Origin: JAZKDW01 sp040387375
GTDB taxonomy: Bacteria > Pseudomonadota > Gammaproteobacteria > Burkholderiales > Burkholderiaceae_D
Length of the DNA stretch: 64,000 nucleotides
Direction of reading: 5' to 3'
Assembly (NCBI GenBank): GCA_040387375.1
Contig: JAZKDW010000001.1
Location: 1-64,000, forward strand
Position 1 is the first letter of the stretch; each line of letters opens with the position of its first letter. Shown in pieces: positions 53,281 to 61,806 of the stretch. The notes under the pieces were generated by a model. That model was not told the DNA's origin. It saw only the letters and a program-made list of their open reading frames with translations, and ran no database searches. The position numbers were made by a program, and so were the translations under genes.

Positions 53281-53408
53281 TTCTGATTGGGGGTGAATGA
53301 ATCGGCGAATGCGCTAGTGTTGAAATGACATCGATGGCCGAATCCGATTGCTCATGCGCCGGACGTGGTCCACAGGTTTGGTTCAGCCTTCCGCATATGC
53401 ATATATTT

Positions 53409-53443
53409 GAATACTTGTAAATATTCGAACATCTGGATAAAAT
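53409..53443 (+). promoter_or_regulatory. Promoter with dyad before the alpha/beta hydrolase gene
   Basis: -35 TTGTAA (53415-53420), 17 bp, -10 TAAAAT (53438-53443). The dyad GAATA-N8-TATTC (53409-53426) overlaps the -35 and is a candidate operator, perhaps for the GntR regulator encoded three genes downstream. The rest of 53281-53557 shows no gene. Confidence 0.5.
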
Positions 53444-53557
53444 CGAATTGTTCCCTTGCGCTTGCCGAGCGCCTTTCATGCATTCCGGCGGGTCCGATTT
53501 CGGCCAGAAGGGCCGGGGTATTCCCAGAATAAAACATTCACAATATTGGAGATCTTG

Positions 53558-54439
53558 ATGAGCGAAGAAATGACGGTACCTTACGAAAGCATCTGGACCC
53601 ATCTTTCGAAAGTGCCACACCGGCTTGACTGGATCGATGCCGGCGGCATCCGCACGCGTTATATCCAGGCCGGATCGCCGGACAAGCCGGCGCTGATCAT
53701 GATCCATGGAACGGCCGGCAGCCTGGAAGGCTTCTGTGCCAACCTCGCGGCGCACTCGAATCATTTCAACTGCTTCGCGATCGATCTGGTCGGCGCCGGC
53801 TACAGCGACAAGCCGGACCATGACTATGAGGTATCGTTTTATGTCGAGCATGTCCGCAACTTCATGAAAGCAGTCGGCGTCGAAAAGGCGTCGTTCATCG
53901 GTGTCTCGCTTGGCACCTGGGTTATCGCTCAACTGGCGATTGATTTCCCCGAGTTGGTGATCCGGCTGACCATGAATGCGGCGTTCGGCTTTGCAGACGA
54001 TGCCGAAGAAATCGCGGGCATCCGGACCCGGCGCGGCAAGGCGTTCGACGATCCTTCATGGCAGAACATCAAGACCATTTTCGACAATCTGCTGTACTCG
54101 GAACACAAACGCATTCCAGACCTCATCGGCATGCGCCAGGCGATGTATCAGAGGCCCGAAGCCAAGGCGGCGGCCGATCATATCCTCAATCTGTTCAAGC
54201 CCGAGATATTGACCCGCAACCTGATCCCGGCAGAGAACTGGCGCAAGATCAAGGCGCCGACGATGGTCGTCCTGTCGTTGCGCGACCGGCCCTTGTTCCT
54301 GAATACGGCAAGAGCGGTCGCGAAACTGATTCCGGATGCGCACCTTCTTGAAATGGACAATGTCGGCCACTGGCCACAGTTTGAAGATCCGGAATTGTTC
54401 AACCGTGAAAACATCGATTTTTTGCTGGGGAAAAAATGA
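53558..54439 (+). CDS. Alpha/beta hydrolase (meta-cleavage-product-hydrolase-like)
   Basis: A 293-residue hydrolase from MSEEMTV (TTGGAGATC upstream). Nucleophile elbow GVSLGTW, oxyanion HGTAGS, an acid likely near VLSLRDRP, and His in DNVGHWPQFEDP. The order and the GHWPQ..P ending resemble MhpC/BphD C-C bond hydrolases acting on ring-cleavage products. It overlaps by four bases an extradiol-type VOC protein, so ring cleavage followed by hydrolysis is a reasonable two-step inference. Confidence 0.84.
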   Translation: MSEEMTVPYESIWTHLSKVPHRLDWIDAGGIRTRYIQAGSPDKPALIMIHGTAGSLEGFCANLAAHSNHFNCFAIDLVGAGYSDKPDHDYEVSFYVEHVRNFMKAVGVEKASFIGVSLGTWVIAQLAIDFPELVIRLTMNAAFGFADDAEEIAGIRTRRGKAFDDPSWQNIKTIFDNLLYSEHKRIPDLIGMRQAMYQRPEAKAAADHILNLFKPEILTRNLIPAENWRKIKAPTMVVLSLRDRPLFLNTARAVAKLIPDAHLLEMDNVGHWPQFEDPELFNRENIDFLLGKK

Positions 54440-54972
54440 AATCCCGGCCGCAGCTGAACCATCTGGGCCTGTACACTGCCGATATGGCGGCGATGGAGCG
54501 CTTCTATGTCGATGTGATGGGGCTGATCGTGACAGATCGCGGCAAGGTGCCGCGCCTGGGTAATGTCGACATCGTCTTCATGAGCGCGCACAAGAACGCC
54601 CACCACCAGATCGCCATCATAGGCAAACCGGAGCAGAAGGGACCCAGTTGCGTCAACCAGATCGCATTCAAGGTACAGGCGTTGCAGGAACTGCGGGAAA
54701 TGAACCAGCGCTTCCTTGCCGCGGCGGTTAGTCCGGTGCAGCCTATTGATCATGGCAATGCCTGGTCGATTTATACCTCTGACCCGGACGGCAACGGGGT
54801 CGAAGTTTACCTCGACACGCCATGGCATGTGGCGCAACCGCATTCGCGTCCGCTCGATTTCGCGCTCGGTGACGAGGCCATCCTGCGGAACACGGAAGCC
54901 GCCGTGCGCAAGGATCCGACGTTCAAGTCCCTCGCCGCATGGTCGGACGAGATGTCGGCAAGACTGGATTGA
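54436..54972 (+). CDS. VOC-family dioxygenase (extradiol type, single domain)
   Basis: A 178-residue vicinal-oxygen-chelate protein. Candidate metal ligands are His9 in LNHLGLYT, a His in HHQIAI (about residue 56) and Glu in GNGVEVYLD (about 122). Arrangement fits single-module catechol 2,3-dioxygenase-like enzymes, though glyoxalase-like proteins share it. ATGA overlap with the hydrolase gene gives coupled translation. The C-terminal 50 residues extend beyond one VOC module and are mostly helical. Confidence 0.83.
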   Translation: MKSRPQLNHLGLYTADMAAMERFYVDVMGLIVTDRGKVPRLGNVDIVFMSAHKNAHHQIAIIGKPEQKGPSCVNQIAFKVQALQELREMNQRFLAAAVSPVQPIDHGNAWSIYTSDPDGNGVEVYLDTPWHVAQPHSRPLDFALGDEAILRNTEAAVRKDPTFKSLAAWSDEMSARLD

Positions 54973-54989
54973 AAGGGAGCGGCGCTTTG

Positions 54990-55373
54990 ATGAATTCACC
55001 GGAACAAGAAGTTCGTCTGCTTGAACAGACGCGCCTGGAAAAGCTGGCGGCGAACGACTTCGATGCGGTCGGGCAGTTGATGTCCGAGGATCTGGTCCAT
55101 GTCCATGGCACCGGCAAGGTCGAAGACAAGACCGCATTCCTGGCCAGCCTGCGCCTGCTGCCGCGCCGGACCGAACGCCGCAGCCTGCATGTGCGCGTAT
55201 TCGGCGACGTCGCCGTCCTGACCGGAGAGGTGGTCAATACGCTGACCAGGCCCGGACAGACGGCGCCGGAATCGATACCGATGATGGTGACGCAAGTCGT
55301 GCGGCGGGAAGCCGGGTGCTGGAGGTTCGTGTCATTTCACGCCTCTAAAATTGCGATACAGCCAGCTGCATGA
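54990..55373 (+). CDS. NTF2-like/SnoaL-type protein
   Basis: A 127-residue DUF4440-like protein from MNSPEQEV, 17 bp after the VOC gene, with AAAGGGAGCG upstream. Pattern: LEQTRLEKLAANDFDAVGQLMSEDLVHVHGTGKV and a VTQVVRREAGCWRFVSFHAS end. This fold serves small isomerases or hydrolases and often accompanies ring-cleavage genes. No catalytic assignment possible. Confidence 0.8.
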   Translation: MNSPEQEVRLLEQTRLEKLAANDFDAVGQLMSEDLVHVHGTGKVEDKTAFLASLRLLPRRTERRSLHVRVFGDVAVLTGEVVNTLTRPGQTAPESIPMMVTQVVRREAGCWRFVSFHASKIAIQPAA

Positions 55374-55450
55374 CCGGCTGCTGTATGCTGCGATGTGCTG
55401 CAATTTTCAGCCACCGGATAGTTCGCCAATTCTTACTGTGGTAGCCGCTC

Positions 55451-56215
55451 ATGCCAAAACATTCCTCCTCACCCAAAAGCATAACGCCGGCGAGCCCGGC
55501 ACCGCGCAAAAGGGCGGCCGGCGCAAGGACTGCAACGCCGGAAGAACCCGCCGTCGAAGCCGCAGCGCTCGACGACCTCCGCGTGCGAATTCAGAACTGC
55601 GACCTGATGCCGGGAGATAAGCTGAAGTTCGAAGAGCTTCGCGAGCGCTACCAGACCAGCGTAGGCACATTGCGCGAGGCGCTCAATGCGCTCGAGTCCG
55701 AAGGTCTGGTGATCAGCGAGAAGAACCGCGGCTTCCAGGTTGCGCCGGTGTCGGTGGCGGAGCTGGTCGATATCACGGAATTGCGTGTAGAGCTGCAGCG
55801 CAAGGCTCTGCAGCTGTCGATCGAACATGGCGATGACGAATGGGAAGCCCGTATTGTCACCGCATGGCATCTGCTGTCGATTATCCAGGCCAGCCGAAAG
55901 GACTCTGCCGTGTTTGACGCCGTCTGGGCAAAGCGGCATGCCGACTTTCACGCCGCGCTATTGCAGGCTTGTCCATCGCGCTGGACGCTGCGCTTCTGCG
56001 CCCAGTTGTACAATCTCGCGCAGCGTTATCAGCGTCTGGCGGTCAAATATCGCGCAGGTTCGCCATCGCGCGGTTTCAAGGACCATGAACAGCTGGTCAA
56101 ACTGTGCCTGAACCGTGATGTGGAGCGCGCCTGCGATGTGATGGAAGCGCATGTGCGCGGCACCACCGACAGTATCCTGCGCGGTGTGCCGGCGTTCAGT
56201 TCAGCGCTCCCCTGA
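55451..56215 (+). CDS. GntR-family transcriptional regulator
   Basis: A 254-residue regulator with a Lys/Pro/Ala-rich arm (1-30), a GntR winged HTH (about 36-98: MPGDKLKFEELRERYQTSVGTLREALNALESEGLV) and a helical FCD-like effector domain with His residues that could bind metal (HADFHAALLQAC). It lies 77 bp after the NTF2 gene and converges on the HTH-citrate-synthase gene, 16 bp between stops. Likely controls the hydrolase/VOC genes. Confidence 0.85.
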   Translation: MPKHSSSPKSITPASPAPRKRAAGARTATPEEPAVEAAALDDLRVRIQNCDLMPGDKLKFEELRERYQTSVGTLREALNALESEGLVISEKNRGFQVAPVSVAELVDITELRVELQRKALQLSIEHGDDEWEARIVTAWHLLSIIQASRKDSAVFDAVWAKRHADFHAALLQACPSRWTLRFCAQLYNLAQRYQRLAVKYRAGSPSRGFKDHEQLVKLCLNRDVERACDVMEAHVRGTTDSILRGVPAFSSALP

Positions 56216-56231
56216 TCCGTCCGGGCCGGCC

Positions 56232-57539
56232 TCAGGCCACATTGGTCAGCCCGTCATTCTGCGCCGAGAATTTTGCGCGCGGCCGCAGCATGTAGCCAGC
56301 GACGCGCTGTTCCAGAACATGCGCGATCCAGCCTGCGGTCCGCCCGACGCTGAACAGCAGATTCGCGGAGCGGCGTGGCAGGCCCAGTGCTCTGGATAGC
56401 ACGACCAGTGCGGCTGTCAGGTTCGGATAAAAATTCACTTCCTTTTCGATTTCTTCAAGCAGCGGCAAAATCCGTTCAATATCCGGATGCGGCGATTTCA
56501 GCCGCTTGACAATTTCCAGCAAGCAGACCGCGCGCGGATCGCGCTCGTACAGAGGATGATTGAAGCCCGGGAAATCGAACTTCGACGCCCAGCTGATGCG
56601 CGGCAGCCGGAAGCGGCCCTGGGGTTCCAGGATCGCGGCAAGGAAATCCTCCGCCCCATCCGTTCCGCCTCCCTGCAACGGCCCCATGTGCGCCAGCACG
56701 CCGGTGCCGACGCAGGCATACAGGTCGGCGCCGGTCGACGCACAGACCCGGGCAGCGAAAGTCGGCGGGGTCAACTCGTGCTCCGCACACACGACCAGCG
56801 CCGAATTGATTGCTTCGATCACCTGCGTCTGGCCGCCGAATCCGAGCCCGCGCGCGAAACATTCGGCGACGATTTCGCCGTCCTGGAATGGTTCAAGCCG
56901 CTGCTTCTTGCCGAGGAATCCGGAAACGCCGGCGAAAACCTGGATCAGCTGGCGTGCCGCCGGGAGCGTGTTTTCATAAGCCGCGCCTGGTTCAGTGTTG
57001 CCGAGCGTGCGCAGCGCCGCCAGGAAAAAATTCATGACTTCCAACGGCCTGCTGCCCGCCGACATGGTGGCGGCAAGCTTTGCCCATTTGTCGAACCCGT
57101 CCGGCAGGGGAAATGCCTTCCACGGCATTTCAGGTGTACGGAAGCTGCCGACCCACAGTAATTCAGACACCGACTCGAACAGCACATTCGCCATTGCCAG
57201 GTCAGTCGCCAGCCGGTTGCGATACAGCGGGCCCTGCGGCGTGATTTCACATATCCATGTCTGTATCACCGGGTTTCCGAACCGTAACGCATCGCCGGCC
57301 TTGGCGCCGGTATTGGTTCGTGCCTGCGATTTGGCCGCAAGCCGCTCGACATCGCCTTTCAAGTACAGCTTGCGTTTCTTGCCCGGCTGATCCAGGCGCC
57401 TGATCATGCCGCGGCTGACATAGGTGTAAAACGATTGCAGCTTCACGCCCAGCATTGCCATCGCTTCTTCGCGCGATACATAGTCCACGTGCGTAAACGG
57501 GGCGACATCTTTTGACGGGACAGTATTTTTCTTTGCCAT
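56232..57539 (-). CDS. HTH domain fused to a citrate-synthase-like pseudo-enzyme domain (putative regulator)
   Basis: A 435-residue paralogue of the protein at 11026. Residues 18-66 form the same HTH (VSREEAMAMLGVKLQSFY, YVSRGMIR, YLKGDV); 85-425 form a citrate-synthase fold with CAEHELTPPTFAARV and GRTAGWIAH. By eye the first catalytic His is Gln289 (GPLQGG instead of GPLHGG), His328 is kept (GFNHPLYERDPR), and the catalytic Asp is Thr375 (YPNLT). Two of three catalytic residues are gone, so citrate synthesis is very unlikely and ligand sensing is likely. It diverges from a Rieske oxygenase gene, as its paralogue does. Regulation is inference. Confidence 0.82.
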   Translation of the reverse strand: MAKKNTVPSKDVAPFTHVDYVSREEAMAMLGVKLQSFYTYVSRGMIRRLDQPGKKRKLYLKGDVERLAAKSQARTNTGAKAGDALRFGNPVIQTWICEITPQGPLYRNRLATDLAMANVLFESVSELLWVGSFRTPEMPWKAFPLPDGFDKWAKLAATMSAGSRPLEVMNFFLAALRTLGNTEPGAAYENTLPAARQLIQVFAGVSGFLGKKQRLEPFQDGEIVAECFARGLGFGGQTQVIEAINSALVVCAEHELTPPTFAARVCASTGADLYACVGTGVLAHMGPLQGGGTDGAEDFLAAILEPQGRFRLPRISWASKFDFPGFNHPLYERDPRAVCLLEIVKRLKSPHPDIERILPLLEEIEKEVNFYPNLTAALVVLSRALGLPRRSANLLFSVGRTAGWIAHVLEQRVAGYMLRPRAKFSAQNDGLTNVA

Positions 57540-57628
57540 TTGTGTGTATCTGTACGGTTACTCGGTTAATAGGGCGAAAGCGGAAGAGGCAGAGGACGCC
57601 TCACCGGGAGGAATATTACCCGATTTAT

Positions 57629-57709
57629 TAATCGACTAATTAGCGTGGAACTGATTAATTACAGATGCTCTTCACAGGAAGACGCCAGTAAATAAAATAT
57701 AGTCGATTA
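57629..57709. promoter_or_regulatory. Half-sites in the second regulator/Rieske divergent region
   Basis: The 307-bp AT-rich gap holds TAATCGACTA (57629-57638) and its perfect reverse complement TAGTCGATTA (57700-57709), plus CTAATTAG (57636-57643) and CTGATTA (57651-57657). TAATCGA matches the TAATCAA half-site of the paralogue's promoter region. No other feature is visible between 57540 and 57846. Confidence 0.5.
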
Positions 57710-57846
57710 CATACTCGATCTAGACAACATGGCGCGCATCGAATAAATTGAGTGCCTGGGCAAATTCGGATTCGAAATGGCGCATGTCCATCGCATGCCA
57801 GAAATCCCAAGCGTTTATTTTTCAACCAACTGAAAAAACAATCAAT

Positions 57847-59010
57847 ATGACTTCGACCTTTCCGCTTTCGGACATGCGCGAGCAAATTGCCAGGACACGG
57901 CTGCCGCGGCCACTGGCGCATCAGATGCCGGGCAAGATCTACACCTCTCCTGAGGTGGCCGCGCTTGAGAAGGAGCGGATCTTTCTTGATAGCTGGCTCT
58001 GCGTCGGCAGGGAAGAGGAAGTGCAAAATCCCGGCGACTACATGACTTGCGAGGTGGCCAACGAACCGTTCATCGTCTCCCGCGACAAGGAGGGGCGGGT
58101 GTCGGCATTCCTGAACATGTGCCTTCATCGCGGCGTTCCGGTTGCCGAAGGGCGCGGCAATGCACGCGGGTTCAGCTGCCCGTACCATGCCTGGTACTAC
58201 GATTTGCAGGGCAATCTGGTGGCCACGCCACATCTGGGAAATAGTGAAGTCAACCTGGCGAATTGCCGTCTCAAGCCGATGAAGCTGGCATTGTGGCGCG
58301 GATGGATATTCGTCAGCTTCAATCCCGATGTCGAGCCATTCGAGGCCTTCATTGCCGTATATGAAAAAGAGCTGTGGTGGTTCAAGTCCGGGGAGACGCG
58401 CCTGGCCGAGAAGGTGGTTCTGAAGATCGATTGCAACTGGAAGCTGTTGGTCGAAAACCTGATTGACATCTATCACGTGCCGGTCTTGCACCGGGCATCG
58501 TTTGGCGGTTTCCTGAAGTCCGACAAGGACACGCTGGAATTCAAGTTGCTGCCGCGCGGCGGCTGGTCTTACGAGCAGGAGGCGCGCCCGCATTCCAAGG
58601 GCGGAGAGCAGCTGTTTCCGACCCTGCCATGGCTGGAAGGAATGGGCGTCGGCACCTCGATGAAGGCCGGCATCTTCCCCAATCTTAACCTGTCGCTTCG
58701 TTACGATAGCCTGCGGATGTGGAGCGTCTGGCCGGTTTCCGAAGGCAAGACCGAACTGCATATGTACAGCCTGTTCGCCGGCGCCGCGTTCGACGATCCG
58801 GGCTTCCAGCCGAAGTACGAGGAATACAAGTCTTTCCTGCTGAACGCCATCATGAACGAAGATGGACCGATGGTGGTGAAGCTGCAGAAATCGATGGCGT
58901 CCGGCTTCTACGAGCCGGGCCCGCTGGCGCATCTGGAAGGCGCGGTCCATCACCTGATGAATTATTACCTGGATGTGATCGACGGGACAAACAGAGAGAC
59001 AAATGACTGA
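57847..59010 (+). CDS. Rieske [2Fe-2S] oxygenase, alpha subunit
   Basis: A 387-residue oxygenase from MTSTFPL; the frame extends to 57748 without a good ribosome site. Rieske ligands C-L-H-R-G...C-P-Y-H-A-W (about residues 92-115), iron-site ligands in ENLIDIYHVPVLH. No beta subunit follows, so a homotrimer is likely. Its end overlaps the FAD hydroxylase start by 8 bases. Together they could carry out two successive ring hydroxylations, or a demethylation followed by a hydroxylation (inference). Probably controlled by the divergent HTH-citrate-synthase protein. Confidence 0.86.
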   Translation: MTSTFPLSDMREQIARTRLPRPLAHQMPGKIYTSPEVAALEKERIFLDSWLCVGREEEVQNPGDYMTCEVANEPFIVSRDKEGRVSAFLNMCLHRGVPVAEGRGNARGFSCPYHAWYYDLQGNLVATPHLGNSEVNLANCRLKPMKLALWRGWIFVSFNPDVEPFEAFIAVYEKELWWFKSGETRLAEKVVLKIDCNWKLLVENLIDIYHVPVLHRASFGGFLKSDKDTLEFKLLPRGGWSYEQEARPHSKGGEQLFPTLPWLEGMGVGTSMKAGIFPNLNLSLRYDSLRMWSVWPVSEGKTELHMYSLFAGAAFDDPGFQPKYEEYKSFLLNAIMNEDGPMVVKLQKSMASGFYEPGPLAHLEGAVHHLMNYYLDVIDGTNRETND

Positions 59011-60670
59011 CCTTTCCTCCACACCCGATCTGCGGCGACACGACGGATTCGACACCTCGGTGCTGATCATCGGCGGCGGGCCGGTCGGACTTGCGCTGGC
59101 GCTTGATCTTTCGCAACGGAACATCGACTCGACGATAGTCGAACAGGGCGACGGCATCGTCCGGTTGTCGAAAATGGGCCTGGTGTCAATGCGCTCGATG
59201 GAGTACTGCCGCCGGTGGGGCATTGCCGACCGCGTGCGCGATTGCGGTTTTCCGCTGGACTATCCGCTCAGCCAGGTGTTCTGCACCAGCCTGGTCGGAC
59301 ATCTGATTGCAAAAATCGAGTATCCCAGCATGGCGCAGGAATCGGCGAACGGCTTGAGCCCGGAAAAAAAGCAGCGCTGCCCGCAGTTGTGGTTCGACCC
59401 GATACTGGCGGGGGCGGTAAAAGAACGCGATAACGTGGACGTGCGTTACAACAGCGTGCTCAAGTCCTTCTCGCAGGACGAAGACGGCGTCACCGCCATG
59501 GTTCAGGAGCAGGGAGAGGATGCGGTCCGCCCGCTGCGCGCGCAATACCTGGTGGGCTGCGACGGCGCCGGCAGCACCGTGCGCAAGGCGCTCGGCATTA
59601 CGCTGGAAGGCGATCAGGCGCTGAGTTATTCGGTCGGCATTTATTTCCGCGCGCCCGGCCTGGTCAAATATCACAACATGGGCCCGGCCGAACGCTACAT
59701 GCTGATCGGCGAGGAAGGCACCTGGGGCAATCTCACGGTGGTCGACGGCAGCGATGTGTGGCGCCTGACGGTGCTCGGCACGCAGGACAAGGTCGAGGAC
59801 GCCGGGTTCGACGCCGATTACTGGTTGCGGCGCTGCCTGGGCCGGAACGATGTGCCGTACCAGATCGATGCGGTAATGCCGTGGCGCCGCAGCCGACTGG
59901 TTGCGGATGCCTATTGCAAGGGACGTGTTTTCCTGGCCGGCGATGCCTGCCACGTGATGGCGCCAAACGGCGGCTACGGCATGAATACCGGCCTCGGCGA
60001 TGCCATCGACCTGAGCTGGAAACTGCAGGCTGTCTTGCAGGGATGGGCCGGTCCGGACCTGCTCGCCAGTTATGAGATCGAACGGCAGCCGATCGCGCAG
60101 CGAAACGTCAATGCGGCGGCGCAAAATTTTTCCACGATGGCGCCGAAACTGGATTTCGCCCATGTCGAGGATAACGACGCCGTCGGCGCCGCAGCGCGAA
60201 GCCGGATGGAAACCCAGATGAGTGTCGGCACCCGGCAGGAGTGGGAGCCGCACGGCATCAATCTTGGTTACCGTTATGAAGGCTCGCCGATCGTGTGTGC
60301 AGACGGCAGCCCCGCCACGGAAGACCATCCGTCCCACTATCTGCCGACCGCACGTCCCGGCCACCGCGCGCCGCACGTGCCACTGGCCGACGGGACGTCG
60401 ATCATCGACCTGTTCGGCGATACATTCGTCCTCCTGACGTTCGGCCAGCCGGTCGCGGCGGACGCCATCGTCGGCGCGGCAAAGGCGCTCGGCATACCGC
60501 TGCGCCACCAGCATATCGTTGAGGCGCAAGCAGCCAAAGCTTACGAGCGCCGGTTTGTCCTGGTGCGTCCTGACGGCCATGTGGCCTGGCGTGCGGACAC
60601 GCTGCCGTCCGATCCGGCGGCGGTGTTGCGCACCGTGGTTGGCATGACGAATGCGGTGGTACTGAACTGA
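59003..60670 (+). CDS. FAD-dependent aromatic hydroxylase (MhpA-like)
   Basis: A 555-residue group A flavoprotein monooxygenase. Motifs: N-terminal GGGPVGLALALDLSQRN (26-42), DG motif GCDGAGSTVRKALG, and the GD motif GRVFLAGDACHVMAPNGGYGMNTGLGDAIDLSWKL. The C-terminal thioredoxin-like region (from about 450) is present, as in 3-(3-hydroxyphenyl)propionate hydroxylase and pentachlorophenol hydroxylase. It would ortho-hydroxylate a phenol to a catechol, which the VOC enzyme could cleave. Confidence 0.87.
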   Translation: MTDLSSTPDLRRHDGFDTSVLIIGGGPVGLALALDLSQRNIDSTIVEQGDGIVRLSKMGLVSMRSMEYCRRWGIADRVRDCGFPLDYPLSQVFCTSLVGHLIAKIEYPSMAQESANGLSPEKKQRCPQLWFDPILAGAVKERDNVDVRYNSVLKSFSQDEDGVTAMVQEQGEDAVRPLRAQYLVGCDGAGSTVRKALGITLEGDQALSYSVGIYFRAPGLVKYHNMGPAERYMLIGEEGTWGNLTVVDGSDVWRLTVLGTQDKVEDAGFDADYWLRRCLGRNDVPYQIDAVMPWRRSRLVADAYCKGRVFLAGDACHVMAPNGGYGMNTGLGDAIDLSWKLQAVLQGWAGPDLLASYEIERQPIAQRNVNAAAQNFSTMAPKLDFAHVEDNDAVGAAARSRMETQMSVGTRQEWEPHGINLGYRYEGSPIVCADGSPATEDHPSHYLPTARPGHRAPHVPLADGTSIIDLFGDTFVLLTFGQPVAADAIVGAAKALGIPLRHQHIVEAQAAKAYERRFVLVRPDGHVAWRADTLPSDPAAVLRTVVGMTNAVVLN

Positions 60671-60687
60671 TTGATGACGCATCGTGG

Positions 60688-60704
60688 CCGCCGCCTTGCG
60701 GCGG
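60688..60704. other. Perfect GC hairpin between hydroxylase and aldo/keto reductase
   Basis: CCGCCGC-CTT-GCGGCGG forms a 7-bp stem with a 3-base loop in the 72-bp gap. There is no following T-run, so it may attenuate or protect transcript ends rather than terminate. Confidence 0.5.
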
Positions 60705-60742
60705 GCGCGAAGAGACGATCCGGGTTTTAAAAAAGGGAATGT

Positions 60743-61759
60743 ATGGAATACAGAAAACTGGGAAACAGCGGACTATCCGTTTCGGCGCTTTGCCTGGGGA
60801 TGATGTCCTATGGAAGCTCGAAGTGGCAACCGTGGGTGCTGGAGCGCAGCGAGGGCCAGAAATTCGTCAAGCAGGCGCTGGATCACGGCATCAATTTTTT
60901 TGACACCGCGGACTTCTATTCATTCGGCGCCAGCGAGGAAGTGCTTGGCCAGTCGATCGGCACCACGTGCCGGCGCGAAGAGCTGGTCATTTCGACCAAG
61001 GTCGGCCTGCCAATGGACCAGTCGCCCAACGGGCGCGGTTCGTCGCGCAAGCATATCCAGGAAAGCGTCAATGCGTCGCTCAAGCGGCTCGGCACCGACT
61101 ATATCGACATGTACATGCTGCATGTATGGGATGGCATGACGCCGATTGAAGAATCGGTCGAAGCCCTGAACGACCTGGTGCGGGCCGGCAAAATCCTGTA
61201 CTACGGCGCCTCCAACTTCATGACCTGGCAGCTGGCGCAGGCGCAGTTTGCAGCCCGGCTGCGCGGCACCAGAGGCTTTACGACGATGCAGGTGCAATAC
61301 AACCTGCTCTATCGCGAGGAAGAGCGCGACATGCTGCCGTTCTGCGATGTCGAAGGCATCGGCATCATGGTCTTCAGCCCGCTCGCCCGTGGCTGGCTGG
61401 TCAACGGCGACGGCAGCGGCGAGAAGCTCACCGAACGCGAACTGACTCGGGCCCGGCAGGATGCGAAAGCCAGGCTGCTGTACGGTTCCCGCGCCGACCA
61501 TTCGGTGCGCAACCGTCTGCTCGAGCTGGCGGCCGCACGCGGCATTCCGCCCGGCCGGATGGCGCTGGCCTGGCTGCACTCACGGCCGCAGGTCAGCACC
61601 GTGATCGTCGGCGCGCTGGAAGCGAACCATCTGGATGAGGCGGTCGCCTCGCTCGACGTGACGCTGAGCGCGGAAGAAATCGCCGAGCTGGAAAAATTGT
61701 ATAGCGCCGGTCCGATCAAGTCCGACGGACTGGCCCAGGTCATGAAGACCGCCAAGTGA
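60743..61759 (+). CDS. Aldo/keto reductase
   Basis: A 338-residue AKR with catalytic Asp and Tyr in FFDTADFYSFGASEEVLG (about residues 53-70), Lys in VISTKVGL and His in MLHVWD; cofactor segment near the C-terminus (STVIVGALEANHLDEAV). AAAAGGGAATGT precedes the ATG. It resembles the AKR11/AKR14-type reductases acting on aldehydes. It probably interconverts an aldehyde and alcohol of cluster V. Confidence 0.85.
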   Translation: MEYRKLGNSGLSVSALCLGMMSYGSSKWQPWVLERSEGQKFVKQALDHGINFFDTADFYSFGASEEVLGQSIGTTCRREELVISTKVGLPMDQSPNGRGSSRKHIQESVNASLKRLGTDYIDMYMLHVWDGMTPIEESVEALNDLVRAGKILYYGASNFMTWQLAQAQFAARLRGTRGFTTMQVQYNLLYREEERDMLPFCDVEGIGIMVFSPLARGWLVNGDGSGEKLTERELTRARQDAKARLLYGSRADHSVRNRLLELAAARGIPPGRMALAWLHSRPQVSTVIVGALEANHLDEAVASLDVTLSAEEIAELEKLYSAGPIKSDGLAQVMKTAK

Positions 61760-61806
61760 GATGTGCCTGAACGGCTCTCGGAATCTAACCGGAATGAGGT
61801 AGTGAC

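Noticed and set aside
57655..59223. A 522-codon minus-strand frame opposite the Rieske gene
   Set aside because: Antisense shadow of a clear Rieske alpha subunit; no ribosome site and no recognisable domain.
59186..60682. A 498-codon minus-strand frame
   Set aside because: Antisense to the FAD hydroxylase, whose GGGPVG, DG and GD motifs are in order on the plus strand.
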